A DNA stretch of 64,000 nt from an uncultured Alphaproteobacteria bacterium (lineage in GTDB: Bacteria; Pseudomonadota; Alphaproteobacteria; Rickettsiales; Midichloriaceae), in the NCBI GenBank assembly GCA_903887235.1, contig CAISOX010000058.1:1-64000 (forward strand), in the 5' to 3' direction. The notes below the pieces were generated by a model. The model was not told the origin of the DNA and made no database searches. It saw only the letters and a list, made by a program, of their open reading frames with translations. The position numbers and the translations under genes are program-made. Within the stretch, counting starts at the first letter, position 1. Every line of letters begins with the position of its first letter. Below are positions 27,534-37,523 of the stretch, piece after piece.

Positions 27534-30059
27534 ATGACAGAAAATTTTAATCACATAAAAATTGAAAAGAAATGGCAAAAAATTTGGGATGATTCTCAAT
27601 TATATAAAACGGATGAAAGTAGTGATAAACAAAAATACTATGTTTTAGAAATGTTTTTATACCCATCTGGAAATATTCATATGGGCCATGTGAGAAATTA
27701 TGCAATTGGAGATGCAATTGCTAGGTATAAAAAGGCTCAAGGATTCAACATTTTACACCCTATGGGTTGGGATGCTTTTGGATTGCCAGCAGAGAATGCT
27801 GCTATTCAACATAAATTGCATCCGAATGATTGGACCATAAAAAATATTGAGGGAATGAAAGCGCAATTAAATTCACTTGGCTTTTCATATGATTGGAGTA
27901 GGGAAATAAACACTTCTCAACCTGATTATTATAAACATGAACAAGCAATGTTTATTGATTTTTTAGATGCTGGTTTAGCTTATCAAAAAGAATCTATAGT
28001 AAATTGGGACCCTGTTGATTGCACGGTTTTAGCAAATGAACAAGTTGTTGATGGTAAGGGCTGGAGATCAGGAGCAAAAATTCAGAAGAAAAAGTTAAAA
28101 CAATGGTTTCTAAAAATAACCAAATATGCTGATGAATTACTTAATGATTTGGATAATTTACCGAATTGGCCTGATAAGGTGAAAATTATGCAAAAAAATT
28201 GGATTGGAAAATCAAGTGGAGCAGAGATTAATTTTAAAGTTCATAATTTAAATGAGAGTATTTTAGTTTTTTCAACAAGGCCGGAAACTATATTTGGTGC
28301 TACTTTTATTTGTATATCTCATGATCATGAGTTTGTAAAAAATATTCCAGATTCAGATGCAAAAACACAATTTATAAACCAATGTAAATCAGATTCTGAA
28401 TCAGGAAGTATTGATGAATGTATTGAAAAAAATGGGTTTTTTACAGAGTGTTATGTAGATCATCCATATATTAAGGATAAAAAATTGCCAATATTTATAG
28501 CAAATTATGTAATATCAGATTATGGCACTGGAGCTGTATTTGGTTGCCCAGCTCATGACGAAAGGGATTATGAATTTGCAACAAAATATGATTTAGAAAT
28601 TTTACAAGTATTAGCTAATACAAACAATTTAGAAATATTACTACCATATACCGACACTTTGGGTAAAATTATTAATTCTGATTTTTTAGATAATTTAACC
28701 ACAGAAGATGCAAAAATAAAAATATTAGAAAAATTAAAATTAGATAATATAGGCAAAACGAAAATCACCTTTAGACTTAAGGATTGGGGCGTATCTAGAC
28801 AAAGATATTGGGGTTGTCCTATTCCAATTATATATTGTAAAAACTGTGGTGTTGTTCCGGAGTTAAAAGAACATTTGCCCATTAGCTTACCTCAAGATAT
28901 ATCATTTGAAAATAAGGGCAATCCTTTAGATAATCATCCAACATGGAAAAATGTAAAGTGCCATAAATGTGGTGGTGATGCAAATAGAGAAACCGACACA
29001 TTTGATACTTTTTTTGAATCATCTTGGTATTTTGCCAGATTTTGTAGTCTTGAAAAACAAATAGCATTTGACAAAAAAGTTGTAGAAAAATGGTTGCCAG
29101 TAAATCAATATATCGGAGGAATTGAGCATGCAATTTTGCACTTATTATATGCTCGCTTCTTTACCAAGGCTTTAAGAGATTGTAAATATTTTGACATTGA
29201 TGAGCCATTTATAGGGCTATTAACCCAAGGAATGATTTGTCACAAAACATTTAAAGACGCCAGTAATAATTGGCTAAGCCCAGATCAAGTTTTCAAAAAA
29301 GATGATAAATGGATTATAAAAGGTAGTAATGAAATCGCACAGGATGGGCGTATTGAAAAGATGAGTAAATCTAAAAAAAATACCATAGATCCAAGTGATA
29401 TTATAAAAAAATACGGTGCGGATTCAGTAAGATTATTTCTTCTTTCTGATTCTCCACCAACTAGAGATCTAGAATGGTCTGATGAAGGTATTGAGGGAAG
29501 TTATAGATATCTAAATTCTCTTTATAAATTTGTTCAAAATTTTGTTACTAATAAAAGAGAAGACTTTAATATAGATGGTGAAAAGGAAAGTAAATTTAGA
29601 AAATTTCTCCATCAAATCATTCATTCAGTAACGTTAAATTTAGAAAATTTTACCTTTAATAAAGCGATTGCTGAAATTAGAAAATTAACTAATGAGCTTT
29701 TTGCTAATAATTATTCTAATAATATTACAGAGGAATCGTTAATTATTTTGATTAAAATGTTATCAATTTTTACTCCTCATGTTGCCGAAGAATTATATTC
29801 AATGCTTGGAAAAAATAGTACTGTTTATGTTGATCATTGGCCAGTTGCAAATCAAAATTTACTAATAAATGAATTAGTAAAAGTAACAATTCAGATTAAT
29901 GGAAAAACAAGAGCATTTATAGATCTGCCACTTGATTGTGAAAAAGAAGATGCATTAAACAGGGTGAAATCAATCAAAACACTTGATAAATATTTATTTA
30001 ATGTCAGTATTAAAAAGTTAATATATATTAAAAATAGAATAATTAATTTCGTGGTTTAA
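27534..30059 (+). CDS. leuS: Leucyl-tRNA synthetase
   Basis: About 841 residues, full length for bacterial LeuRS. Class I signature HMGHVRNYAIGD (HIGH, about residues 47-58), the CP1 editing domain with FSTRPETIFGATF and CPAHDERD, zinc-type cysteines in IYCKNCGV and VKCHKCGG, the KMSKSKKN loop (about 612-619) and the C-terminal VTIQINGKTRA domain. A TTG two codons before the ATG at 27534 is an alternative start. The gene for the CpoB-like protein begins 6 bp after its stop. Confidence 0.96.
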   Translation: MTENFNHIKIEKKWQKIWDDSQLYKTDESSDKQKYYVLEMFLYPSGNIHMGHVRNYAIGDAIARYKKAQGFNILHPMGWDAFGLPAENAAIQHKLHPNDWTIKNIEGMKAQLNSLGFSYDWSREINTSQPDYYKHEQAMFIDFLDAGLAYQKESIVNWDPVDCTVLANEQVVDGKGWRSGAKIQKKKLKQWFLKITKYADELLNDLDNLPNWPDKVKIMQKNWIGKSSGAEINFKVHNLNESILVFSTRPETIFGATFICISHDHEFVKNIPDSDAKTQFINQCKSDSESGSIDECIEKNGFFTECYVDHPYIKDKKLPIFIANYVISDYGTGAVFGCPAHDERDYEFATKYDLEILQVLANTNNLEILLPYTDTLGKIINSDFLDNLTTEDAKIKILEKLKLDNIGKTKITFRLKDWGVSRQRYWGCPIPIIYCKNCGVVPELKEHLPISLPQDISFENKGNPLDNHPTWKNVKCHKCGGDANRETDTFDTFFESSWYFARFCSLEKQIAFDKKVVEKWLPVNQYIGGIEHAILHLLYARFFTKALRDCKYFDIDEPFIGLLTQGMICHKTFKDASNNWLSPDQVFKKDDKWIIKGSNEIAQDGRIEKMSKSKKNTIDPSDIIKKYGADSVRLFLLSDSPPTRDLEWSDEGIEGSYRYLNSLYKFVQNFVTNKREDFNIDGEKESKFRKFLHQIIHSVTLNLENFTFNKAIAEIRKLTNELFANNYSNNITEESLIILIKMLSIFTPHVAEELYSMLGKNSTVYVDHWPVANQNLLINELVKVTIQINGKTRAFIDLPLDCEKEDALNRVKSIKTLDKYLFNVSIKKLIYIKNRIINFVV

Positions 30060-30065
30060 GTGGGG

Positions 30066-30971
30066 ATGCATAAATTAACTACTATTGTTATAGCCTTATG
30101 TGCTGTCAATTCATTTGTAGATTTTTCGTTTTCTGAACAGAGTGTAGACGAAAATCATAAAAAAAGTACAACTGAACAGAAGCAACAAATCGATGAGTTG
30201 CAACAACAACAAATAGATAAGTTGCAACAATATATTTTTAATCTTCAAGATCTAAAAAGCAAACCTAACATTGTTACTACAACCCAAGATGATGAGCTTG
30301 TAGAACAGGTGAAATTGCTCAGAAAGGAAATGGAACATGTAATAAAAGAATTGAAATCTATAAGAAGTGATTTAGATAACAAAGTTCAAAACTTGGGTGA
30401 TAAGCTAAATAGTATAGAAAGTGAAATTGATGAACAAAGTAATGATAAACAGATTTTAAATTTGATTGATTCTCAATTAGGTAGCCAGGTGGGTGCAAAA
30501 TCTAATTCGGATTCTGATAATAAGTTTGAGGATGCTCAAGCTTCAAAAAAGGAAAACGATGAATACCACACTATAGTAAACTCATTAAAAAATAAAGATT
30601 TTGACGCTACAAAAAATAAAGATTTTGACGCTACAATTTTAGAATTTAAGCAATTTATAAAAACATATCCCAATAGTATATTAAATTCAAATGTATATTT
30701 TTATTTAGGGGAAATTCAATATCAAAGAAAAAATTACACTGCAGCTGCGGTGAATTATCTAAAAGGCTTTCAATTTGATCGGGGAGCAAGAACGCTAAAT
30801 AATTTAACAATGCTAGCAAAAAGCCTTTCAAAGATTGGAAGCTATGACAAAGCCTGCAAAGTTGTTGATTATGTTCATAACAATTACCATGATAAACCAT
30901 TTTTGATAAAGCAAACACTAAATGGGGTGAAAAATACAGCAAAGTGTGGCAGTAAGCGAGATATTAATTAA
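30066..30971 (+). CDS. cpoB: Tol-Pal system periplasmic protein CpoB/YbgF-like
   Basis: About 301 residues. An N-terminal hydrophobic signal (about 1-25) is followed by a Gln-rich coiled coil (about 35-140, with ELQQQQIDKLQQ and EMEHVIKELKSIRSDL), a low-complexity linker, and C-terminal TPR repeats (SVYFYLGEIQYQRKNYTAA-type units, about 195-300). This order is that of CpoB/YbgF, which links the Tol-Pal complex with cell-wall synthesis. TolB is encoded separately at 44507-45862. An 8-codon tandem duplication lies in the linker. Start at the ATG at 30066; a GTG at 30060 is also in frame. Confidence 0.78.
   Translation: MHKLTTIVIALCAVNSFVDFSFSEQSVDENHKKSTTEQKQQIDELQQQQIDKLQQYIFNLQDLKSKPNIVTTTQDDELVEQVKLLRKEMEHVIKELKSIRSDLDNKVQNLGDKLNSIESEIDEQSNDKQILNLIDSQLGSQVGAKSNSDSDNKFEDAQASKKENDEYHTIVNSLKNKDFDATKNKDFDATILEFKQFIKTYPNSILNSNVYFYLGEIQYQRKNYTAAAVNYLKGFQFDRGARTLNNLTMLAKSLSKIGSYDKACKVVDYVHNNYHDKPFLIKQTLNGVKNTAKCGSKRDIN
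30591..30638 (+). repeat. 24-bp tandem duplication inside the CpoB-like gene
   Basis: AATAAAGATTTTGACGCTAC with two more bases is repeated exactly with a 24-bp period (30591-30614 and 30615-30638, identical over the first 22 bases). It encodes NKDFDATK then NKDFDATI in the linker before the TPR domain. In-frame and probably recent. Confidence 0.85.
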
Positions 30972-30983
30972 CTCTTAAGCTTA

Positions 30984-31092
30984 TATAGCATAATTCAGAT
31001 ATGCATTGACATCATCATTCTTCGCTTATGTAGGCTTTTACTACACTTCGCTCATTGCTCCTTGTTCACTACATCTGCCCCCCCGAGCTATA
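30984..31092. repeat. Dispersed repeat, copy 2 (TATAGC...GCTATA)
   Basis: 109 bp matching 210-306 over the core 31016-31061, again bounded by TATAGC and GCTATA. Longer than copy 1 because of ACTACATCTGCCCCCCC before the right end. Lies between the convergent CpoB-like and plsC genes. Confidence 0.7.
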
Positions 31093-31105
31093 TGTTGCAT
31101 TTCTA

Positions 31106-31834
31106 CTAGAGTAATGAAGCACTATTTTCGTCAATAGTTTTCTTTAATTCATGCAAAGTACTTTTATTATCTAAGTTTTTATCAAGTTCAGGTAATATTT
31201 TAAATTTCATAGTGCCAGGATATTTAAACCATGAGTTTTTTGGCCAAAATAGACCTGAATTAAGTGCGACAGGAATAATTGGTGTTTCTGGAAATTTCTT
31301 TTTTATTGCTAGAATACCTGTATGGTATTCAACTGATTCAAGTGGCATAACGCGAGTGCCTTCTGGAAATATGATAATGCTTCTATTTTGATTTAAATTT
31401 TTTTCACAATCTCGTAACATTTGCTTTAAAGCAGAAATTCCACCTTTTCTATCAATTGCTATCATCCCCATATGTTTCAAAAACCAACCATAAAATGGTA
31501 TTTTTAATAATTCTTTTTTTACAACGTAAACTGGAAATTTTAAATATTGCTGAAAAAAAGCTGTTTCTAAAGCAGACTGATGCTTGCAAGCAATTATGTA
31601 AGGTGATTTTGGTAAGTTATGGGCTCCTTGAACTTCAATTTTAATATTACAAATTATTCTTAAAGCAAATATTGTAACATATGACCAACTAATTCCTAAA
31701 GCAGACATTACCTTTGGATTTTTAAAAAATATTAATGGCGATAGCAATGTTGAAATAAAAACAGTCCAAATAGGCAAAAAAATGTTAAAAATTAGAGACC
31801 TTATGTGAATTGATATAGATTTAGATCTTTTCAT
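31106..31834 (-). CDS. plsC: 1-acyl-sn-glycerol-3-phosphate acyltransferase
   Basis: Adds the second acyl chain to make phosphatidic acid, at the inner membrane. 242 residues with an N-terminal hydrophobic region (about 10-60), the acyltransferase motif ACKHQSALETAFF (HX4E instead of the usual HX4D), GMIAIDRKGG, the IIFPEGTR motif and a PVALNSG segment. A good AGGAGT ribosome site precedes the ATG. Overlaps the end of kdsB by 14 bp, so it is cotranscribed with kdsB. Works downstream of PlsX (9937-11025). Confidence 0.92.
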   Translation of the reverse strand: MKRSKSISIHIRSLIFNIFLPIWTVFISTLLSPLIFFKNPKVMSALGISWSYVTIFALRIICNIKIEVQGAHNLPKSPYIIACKHQSALETAFFQQYLKFPVYVVKKELLKIPFYGWFLKHMGMIAIDRKGGISALKQMLRDCEKNLNQNRSIIIFPEGTRVMPLESVEYHTGILAIKKKFPETPIIPVALNSGLFWPKNSWFKYPGTMKFKILPELDKNLDNKSTLHELKKTIDENSASLL

Positions 31835-32558
31835 ACTCCTGCAGGTATTTTTCAGATTTCAGCAAATCCTCCCTAGTATCAATGCTAATATTAGGGTCTT
31901 CCGTTATCACAACCTTAATCTTCATATTGTTTTCCAAAGCTCTTAGTTGTTCTAACCTCTCATCCCTCTCCAATATCGATTGCGGTAAAGATATAAATTT
32001 ACCAAGAGATTTTGATCTAAAGGCATATATTCCAATATGCTTGAAATTTTCACTTAATTTAATTGAGTGCCTAGTAAAGTATAAAGCAATGTCTTGAGCA
32101 GTTTTTATCACTTTAACAGTATTCATATCTTCGATTGCAATATTGTCATCATTATCAAGTCTAGTTGCTGCAGTTGCTATTTCTATATCAGCATTTTTTG
32201 TATCATTTAAAATATCGTTCACCTTGATGATTGTATCTGGGTTTACATGAGGCATATCACCTTGAAGATTAATAACATTATCAAATTTTTCTCCTAAATT
32301 TTGATATGCAGCATATACTCTGTCTGTGCCAGATGGAAGCTTGGGGTCCGTATGAATGTAGTTGAAATTATATGAACGAATTAGGTTTTCAAGCTCACTA
32401 TCGCATCCAGCAATAACGACTTTACCGATATTCGCTTTTACTGCTTGATTATGAACTCTGATAATCATAGGAATGCCATCAATATCTATCATGGGCTTTT
32501 TGGGCAGCCTAATTGCACCTAAACGTGCTGGTATTATAATGACAGTGTTACTTTTCAT
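31821..32558 (-). CDS. kdsB: 3-deoxy-manno-octulosonate cytidylyltransferase
   Basis: Activates Kdo as CMP-Kdo for lipid A core assembly. 245 residues from the ATG at 32558; a TTG at 32582 would overlap the previous gene. N-terminal IIIPARLGAIRLPKKPM is the nucleotidyltransferase P-loop-like signature, then GTDRVYAAY, NLQGDMPHV and a late LRALENNMKIKV segment. Its presence implies lipopolysaccharide, which separates this organism from Anaplasmataceae. Middle gene of the TPR-kdsB-plsC run. Confidence 0.94.
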   Translation of the reverse strand: MKSNTVIIIPARLGAIRLPKKPMIDIDGIPMIIRVHNQAVKANIGKVVIAGCDSELENLIRSYNFNYIHTDPKLPSGTDRVYAAYQNLGEKFDNVINLQGDMPHVNPDTIIKVNDILNDTKNADIEIATAATRLDNDDNIAIEDMNTVKVIKTAQDIALYFTRHSIKLSENFKHIGIYAFRSKSLGKFISLPQSILERDERLEQLRALENNMKIKVVITEDPNISIDTREDLLKSEKYLQEYEKI

Positions 32559-32578
32559 TTTAATTGTTAAATATATAA

Positions 32579-35248
32579 TCAATTAGTCATTTGATTATAT
32601 ACATCATTAATTATATTTTGTATATCCTGGGTATTAAGAATTTTGCTTTCTTTGTTATTATTAAATTGTAATTTTACTAGTAAATGAATTACATCTAGTT
32701 GCTTTTGATGACCAATTGCTAATCTCTCTTTAAAATTATTGTACAAATTAAGTAAAAGCCTTTTTCTACCTAAAAAAGAATAGGATATAGATTGTTTTAG
32801 AATTTTTTCAGCATCGTCATTGCTCAAAGATTGCTGATTGTTTATTAAGGAATATATATATGGTTCAGAATTATCATTAAAAGCATTCCAATTTTTTAAT
32901 TTCCAATAAACATTAGCTCGCACCAAATCTGCTGGATTTGATAAATCACCTTCCAATATTTCTATTGCCTTATCATATTCTTCAATTTGTGACAAGGCTT
33001 CGGCATATAGATAATTTCTAGATACTTTTATCTGACCTGAAAGGTTATTTGATGACTCGGCATCTAGATATTTAATAACGTCCTTGGGTCTATTTAATTC
33101 TAAATATACCTCTAGTAATTTATTTAAAGTTGCTTCTTTTTGATACCCAATTAATCTAAATTTGTATTGATGCTTTAAAATACTAGCTGCTCTTTGTAAC
33201 AAGTCCAATTGAATTAAGTTATCAGATAATTTTAGTGCAATTTTATCGCCCTCGCTGCCAATTGGGTTCAAATCACTAAATTCATCAAATATTGCAACTT
33301 TTTCAAATGCTGAATACTTTTCACCAGCGGTAGTTAAAAATATGCTGGTGAATGTTTTAGTCATATTTTCTCTTGCTATTAATGAATCAACTTTATCTGG
33401 AAAATACTTGTGAATAATTCTCCAGGTTAGCAGGGAATTGATATAATCCTCTTTCATCAAATAAAGTTCCGCAATTTTATTTAAAACTTCTATTTCCATA
33501 TCAGAATTTCTGATCTTAAAATCTAACATCTGCAACTTATTAATAGCGACATCTACGTCAATAATTTTATTTTTGAATTCATAATCGATATAATCAAATT
33601 CACATTTGGAACTATAGTACAGAGAATTAGGAATATCCTTACATTTAGTCAAAAACTTGAACTGCGCTTTATGATTTAAACTATGCTTTTGTAAATTGGC
33701 TATCTCATAATACATTTCCGCCTCTTCTTCACCTTTTAACTGAAACTCAGAAAGCTCCTTTACAGTATTTTGAGCTGCGTTAAAATAATTATTTTTTATC
33801 AAAAATTTAAGCTCAAAAAGCTTTAATTTAGTTAGTATATTTTTTGGATATTGGTTTAAAAAAACTTCGTTAGATTTGGAAAAAATCTCAGTTAAGTTAT
33901 TACTTAGATTACTATCCTTTTCATTTGGTAAGCTTATTATGTCTTGCCAAAACCTCACTTCATCCAAATTTTTAGCTGGCACTGTGGATAAATCAATTTT
34001 ATTGATAGTCTTATCTGCACCCTTATAATCTTCTACCATAAATTTTGATACCGCATATACTAGTAAAAAATCAAATTTATTTTTTAGCAAATTGTTATTA
34101 ATGGAAGAATATTTTAGATAAGTTTTAGCTTCGGGATAAAATCCGTTTGCTAAATTAAGCAAGGCAAGATTTATTCTAAATTTATATTGCTCATCAATAG
34201 AGCTATCATATAACTTTTTTTTCAATATTTTTTCTGCTTCTACATAATTTTTAAAATCTTTTTCATAGGGCTTTAATGTTAGGATACCATCATTATTTTC
34301 AAATTCAGGTAACCTTGAAAAGCCTGCAGTTTGATAAATGGAATTACTATCGGAAGAGTTATATTTAGAGGAAATATTTAGTCCATATTTTGAAATAATC
34401 GAAAACAAATTATTATCTTTATTAAAAATTAGTCCATCAGATTTTTCTGCAATCGCTATTCCTTGGGCGGTTGACATGATATCTAAATCAACATAGGAAA
34501 AATAATTTTTTATGGAATATTGATAGTTTTCCACGGCTAATATAGTAGTTTTATCTCCATTTATTGGATCAATAAATGATATGATTTTTGACTCTCCTAG
34601 TTCTTGAGTATTAAATTCTATTGTAGCAGTTGGTATTTCAAACGGTTTTGATAGAAAATTAATAATTTTTTGCTGTACTTTTTGACTAGATATTTTTATT
34701 CCCACAGAATTATGATCTTTAAAAACCGAGATATATTTTTTATCAATATTTTTCCCGATTAATTTAAATACTAAGCATGTACTTTTTTTTTCAATATCAT
34801 AAATATAAAAATTATCGATTAATGCGTGTTCAATTACTTGGCTATTAATGTAATTGTTTAAAAGTTTAATGGTGGCAGGTATTTTTTTATCAAAAATGAC
34901 ATATAGATGGTCGTTTTTGATATATGAAGCCATATTAACTGGTTTATCCCAAGGAAAAATTATATTTGTGCTTTCAATAGTTTGCTCAGCAATAATATTT
35001 AATTTATTTTGAACAGATTTATGTATCTGTACTTTTTCTACCGCCTTAGTCTCAATTTTTTTTACAGCTTTAGGGACAGTGCTTTTAATTTCGTTTGATT
35101 TTGTTATAATCTTTGTTTTTGGTACATTTTTAAGCTGTTGCAATAGATTATATGGGCCACTTGTATTGTCTCCGTAACAATACGATGGTCCGAAAAAAAA
35201 TATTATTAATGCTAAACAATATATAAAATTTATGGTCTTTATTTTCAC
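32579..35248 (-). CDS. Large exported TPR-like protein of unknown function
   Basis: About 889 residues. A signal peptide or anchor with a 15-20-residue hydrophobic core lies near the N-terminus. A beta-type domain follows (about 90-300) that opens with NIIFPWDKPVNMASYIKN and HLYVIFDKK, resembling a large periplasmic alphaproteobacterial TPR protein with an FPW...WVVFD opening (my recollection of the family). The rest, about 330-890, is a long run of helical TPR-like repeats. Start is GTG at 35248 or TTG at 35254. Head of the kdsB-plsC group, so an envelope role is likely; the exact function is unknown. Confidence 0.65.
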   Translation of the reverse strand: MKIKTINFIYCLALIIFFFGPSYCYGDNTSGPYNLLQQLKNVPKTKIITKSNEIKSTVPKAVKKIETKAVEKVQIHKSVQNKLNIIAEQTIESTNIIFPWDKPVNMASYIKNDHLYVIFDKKIPATIKLLNNYINSQVIEHALIDNFYIYDIEKKSTCLVFKLIGKNIDKKYISVFKDHNSVGIKISSQKVQQKIINFLSKPFEIPTATIEFNTQELGESKIISFIDPINGDKTTILAVENYQYSIKNYFSYVDLDIMSTAQGIAIAEKSDGLIFNKDNNLFSIISKYGLNISSKYNSSDSNSIYQTAGFSRLPEFENNDGILTLKPYEKDFKNYVEAEKILKKKLYDSSIDEQYKFRINLALLNLANGFYPEAKTYLKYSSINNNLLKNKFDFLLVYAVSKFMVEDYKGADKTINKIDLSTVPAKNLDEVRFWQDIISLPNEKDSNLSNNLTEIFSKSNEVFLNQYPKNILTKLKLFELKFLIKNNYFNAAQNTVKELSEFQLKGEEEAEMYYEIANLQKHSLNHKAQFKFLTKCKDIPNSLYYSSKCEFDYIDYEFKNKIIDVDVAINKLQMLDFKIRNSDMEIEVLNKIAELYLMKEDYINSLLTWRIIHKYFPDKVDSLIARENMTKTFTSIFLTTAGEKYSAFEKVAIFDEFSDLNPIGSEGDKIALKLSDNLIQLDLLQRAASILKHQYKFRLIGYQKEATLNKLLEVYLELNRPKDVIKYLDAESSNNLSGQIKVSRNYLYAEALSQIEEYDKAIEILEGDLSNPADLVRANVYWKLKNWNAFNDNSEPYIYSLINNQQSLSNDDAEKILKQSISYSFLGRKRLLLNLYNNFKERLAIGHQKQLDVIHLLVKLQFNNNKESKILNTQDIQNIINDVYNQMTN

Positions 35249-35333
35249 AAGCAAACTACGGTAGTAAATAACTGTTTGATAATTCTAAGCTTACTGATAA
35301 TATTCATTTTGTAAATTATCAATATCATTTTTC

Positions 35334-36377
35334 ATGGAAAATAACGAAATTAAAAATAAAACTGCTGTTATAATATATAATTTAGGAGGGCCAAACAGTA
35401 GAAATGAAATAGGATTTTTCCTGTTTAACTTATTTAATGACAAAAATATTATTAATTTACCTAACCCTTTCAGATATATACTTGCTAAGCTAATTTCTAA
35501 ATTAAGAAAAAAAGGGGCTATGAGGAATTATGATAAATTAGGTGGAAAATCACCATTATTTGTCAATACGATAAAACAAGCGGAAGCTCTTCAGGAAAAG
35601 CTTGATAAAGATCGGTATGAAGTTTTTATTAGTATGAATTTTTGTCATCCATTGCCACAGGAAACCATAAAGCAAATAGTTGAATATAATCCAACAGATA
35701 TAATTTTAATTCCTCTATATCCCCAGTTTTCTACGACTACTACAGCCTCGTTTTTAGAGAAATGGAATGTAGCTTTCAAAAACTCTGGTCTAAATTGTCC
35801 TCAAAAAATTACCTGTTGTTACTATTCTCAAAAAGAATTTATTTTATCAGCCACAAAAATTTTTCATACGGCATATCATAAGGCCTTAATAAAAAATGGC
35901 AAACCTTATGTAATATTTGTAGCGCATGGCTTGCCAGAAAAAATAATTAAATCAGGTGATCCTTATCAATGGCAAGTGCAAAATACTGCAAGATTGATAG
36001 TTGAAGCAGCAGATATTCATGATCTAGATTATGTTTTAGCTTATCAAAGTAGAGTAGGGCCGGTATCATGGATTAAACCTTACGCTGATGAAATTATAAT
36101 TGAGGCCTCAAAAAAGAATAAAAATATACTGGTAGTGCCTATTTCATTTGTATCAGAGCATGTTGAGACTTTGGTTGAATTGGATATCGAATATAAAGAA
36201 TTAGCAATAGAAAATGGTGCAAAAGCATATCATAGGACAAAAACAGTAAGTGAAGATGATAAATTTATTGAGGGACTGAAGAATATCGTTATGGGTGAAG
36301 TATATAATGTTGCCTCATGCCCAAGCCAGTTTTGTAGATGTTTTCAAAAACCTCATTCAATAAATGCCAAAAATTGA
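35334..36377 (+). CDS. hemH: Ferrochelatase
   Basis: Inserts Fe2+ into protoporphyrin IX, the last step of haem synthesis. 347 residues. IIYNLGGPNSRNEIGFFLFN and GGKSPLFVNT at the N-terminus, IILIPLYPQFSTTTTASFL, the histidine in VIFVAHGLPEKII (about residue 199) and the PISFVSEHVETLVELDIEY metal/porphyrin region are all present. A C-terminal CPSQFCRC holds closely spaced cysteines. Overlaps lipB by 14 bp. Confidence 0.95.
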   Translation: MENNEIKNKTAVIIYNLGGPNSRNEIGFFLFNLFNDKNIINLPNPFRYILAKLISKLRKKGAMRNYDKLGGKSPLFVNTIKQAEALQEKLDKDRYEVFISMNFCHPLPQETIKQIVEYNPTDIILIPLYPQFSTTTTASFLEKWNVAFKNSGLNCPQKITCCYYSQKEFILSATKIFHTAYHKALIKNGKPYVIFVAHGLPEKIIKSGDPYQWQVQNTARLIVEAADIHDLDYVLAYQSRVGPVSWIKPYADEIIIEASKKNKNILVVPISFVSEHVETLVELDIEYKELAIENGAKAYHRTKTVSEDDKFIEGLKNIVMGEVYNVASCPSQFCRCFQKPHSINAKN

Positions 36378-37029
36378 TTTTATTTATTCTTACAATCCAA
36401 TAGATTACGATTTTGCAATTGATTTTATGCATGCCAAAGTGCAAAAAATTATTGAGGGGAATGAGAATCAAGCAGTATGGTTGTTAGAGCACCCTAGCAT
36501 ATATACGCTTGGAAGAAGTGCAGTGAGCACTGATATTAAAAATATGATAGATATACCTTTTATCAACACAGATAGAGGTGGGAAAATCACTTATCATGGG
36601 CCTGGACAAAAAATAATTTATGTTATGCTTGATTTAAAAAAACTTTTCGATGGTAAGATAGATTTAAAACTTTTTATAAGAATGTTAGAAAACTGGATAA
36701 TCTCAATTTTTACTCATAATAATATTGTAACTTATGCAGATAAGGAAAATATTGGTATTTGGGTTCATAATGATAATGCTAATAAAAAAATAACCTCAAT
36801 TGGAATAAAAGTAAAAAAGTGGGTTTCATATCATGGCCTGGCAATAAATGTTAATCCTGACATGAGCTTTTTTAACAACATTAACCCATGTGGAATACAT
36901 GATTGCAGAATGACATCCATCTATATGGAAACCAAAAAGTGCCCAGAGAGCAAAGAACTAGATAAAATTATTAAAAATTGTTTTTTTGATACCTTTAATC
37001 ACAAGCTTGACAAGGAATATGAAATTTAA
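36364..37029 (+). CDS. lipB: Octanoyltransferase LipB
   Basis: Transfers octanoyl groups from ACP to lipoyl domains of 2-oxoacid dehydrogenases. 221 residues with VWLLEHPSIYTLGRSA, the signature RGGKITYHGPGQ (about residues 71-82), SIGIKVKKWVSYHGLAINV with the catalytic lysine, and the catalytic cysteine in INPCGI (about 175-180). Overlaps hemH and the next gene, so these are translated as a tight unit. Confidence 0.94.
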   Translation: MPKIDFIYSYNPIDYDFAIDFMHAKVQKIIEGNENQAVWLLEHPSIYTLGRSAVSTDIKNMIDIPFINTDRGGKITYHGPGQKIIYVMLDLKKLFDGKIDLKLFIRMLENWIISIFTHNNIVTYADKENIGIWVHNDNANKKITSIGIKVKKWVSYHGLAINVNPDMSFFNNINPCGIHDCRMTSIYMETKKCPESKELDKIIKNCFFDTFNHKLDKEYEI

Positions 37030-37522
37030 ATTTTTTTTACCACTTATATTTTTTATTTTGATTGTGACACTATTTGCTTTTAAGATAAAATTAAACGATA
37101 AATTTGAGAGTGTTATAGATTTAGAAGGCAATAGGCTAAGCTTTCTCAACATGAAAAGCATAATAACAGGAGATGAAATTAAGCTCAAAAGCAATAAAAA
37201 TAAGTATATATTTTTACATTTTTTTTCAACCTGGTGTCAAGAGTGCATAGATGAGGTATCAGAATTAAAAGTTTTTCAAAATGAAGGTATATTTTTATAT
37301 GGTTTTGTAATTGATGAGGAGCGAAGGGTTGTAATTGATTGGCTAAAAAAGAATGGCAATTATTATGAGGATGTATTTACTATAAATTCAAAATTATACC
37401 AAAGTATGAAATTAAATACTTTTCCAATTACATTTGTTGTAAATTCGGCCAATAATGAGATTATTGAAGTGATTACTGGGCAAATAGATAATCAAAAATT
37501 AAAAATAATTATTTCAGAATAA
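37019..37522 (+). CDS. Membrane-anchored thioredoxin-like protein (TlpA/CcmG type)
   Basis: 167 residues from the ATG at 37019, which has AAGGA 3-7 bp upstream; the frame extends to a TTG at 36986. One N-terminal membrane helix (about residues 5-22), then a thioredoxin fold with active site FSTWCQECIDE (WCxxC, about residues 68-72) and the cis-proline in NTFPITFVV. This layout fits periplasmic TlpA or CcmG/DsbE reductases that serve cytochrome c maturation; hemH just upstream fits that. The client protein is not known. Confidence 0.8.
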   Translation: MKFKFFLPLIFFILIVTLFAFKIKLNDKFESVIDLEGNRLSFLNMKSIITGDEIKLKSNKNKYIFLHFFSTWCQECIDEVSELKVFQNEGIFLYGFVIDEERRVVIDWLKKNGNYYEDVFTINSKLYQSMKLNTFPITFVVNSANNEIIEVITGQIDNQKLKIIISE

Positions 37523-37523
37523 A

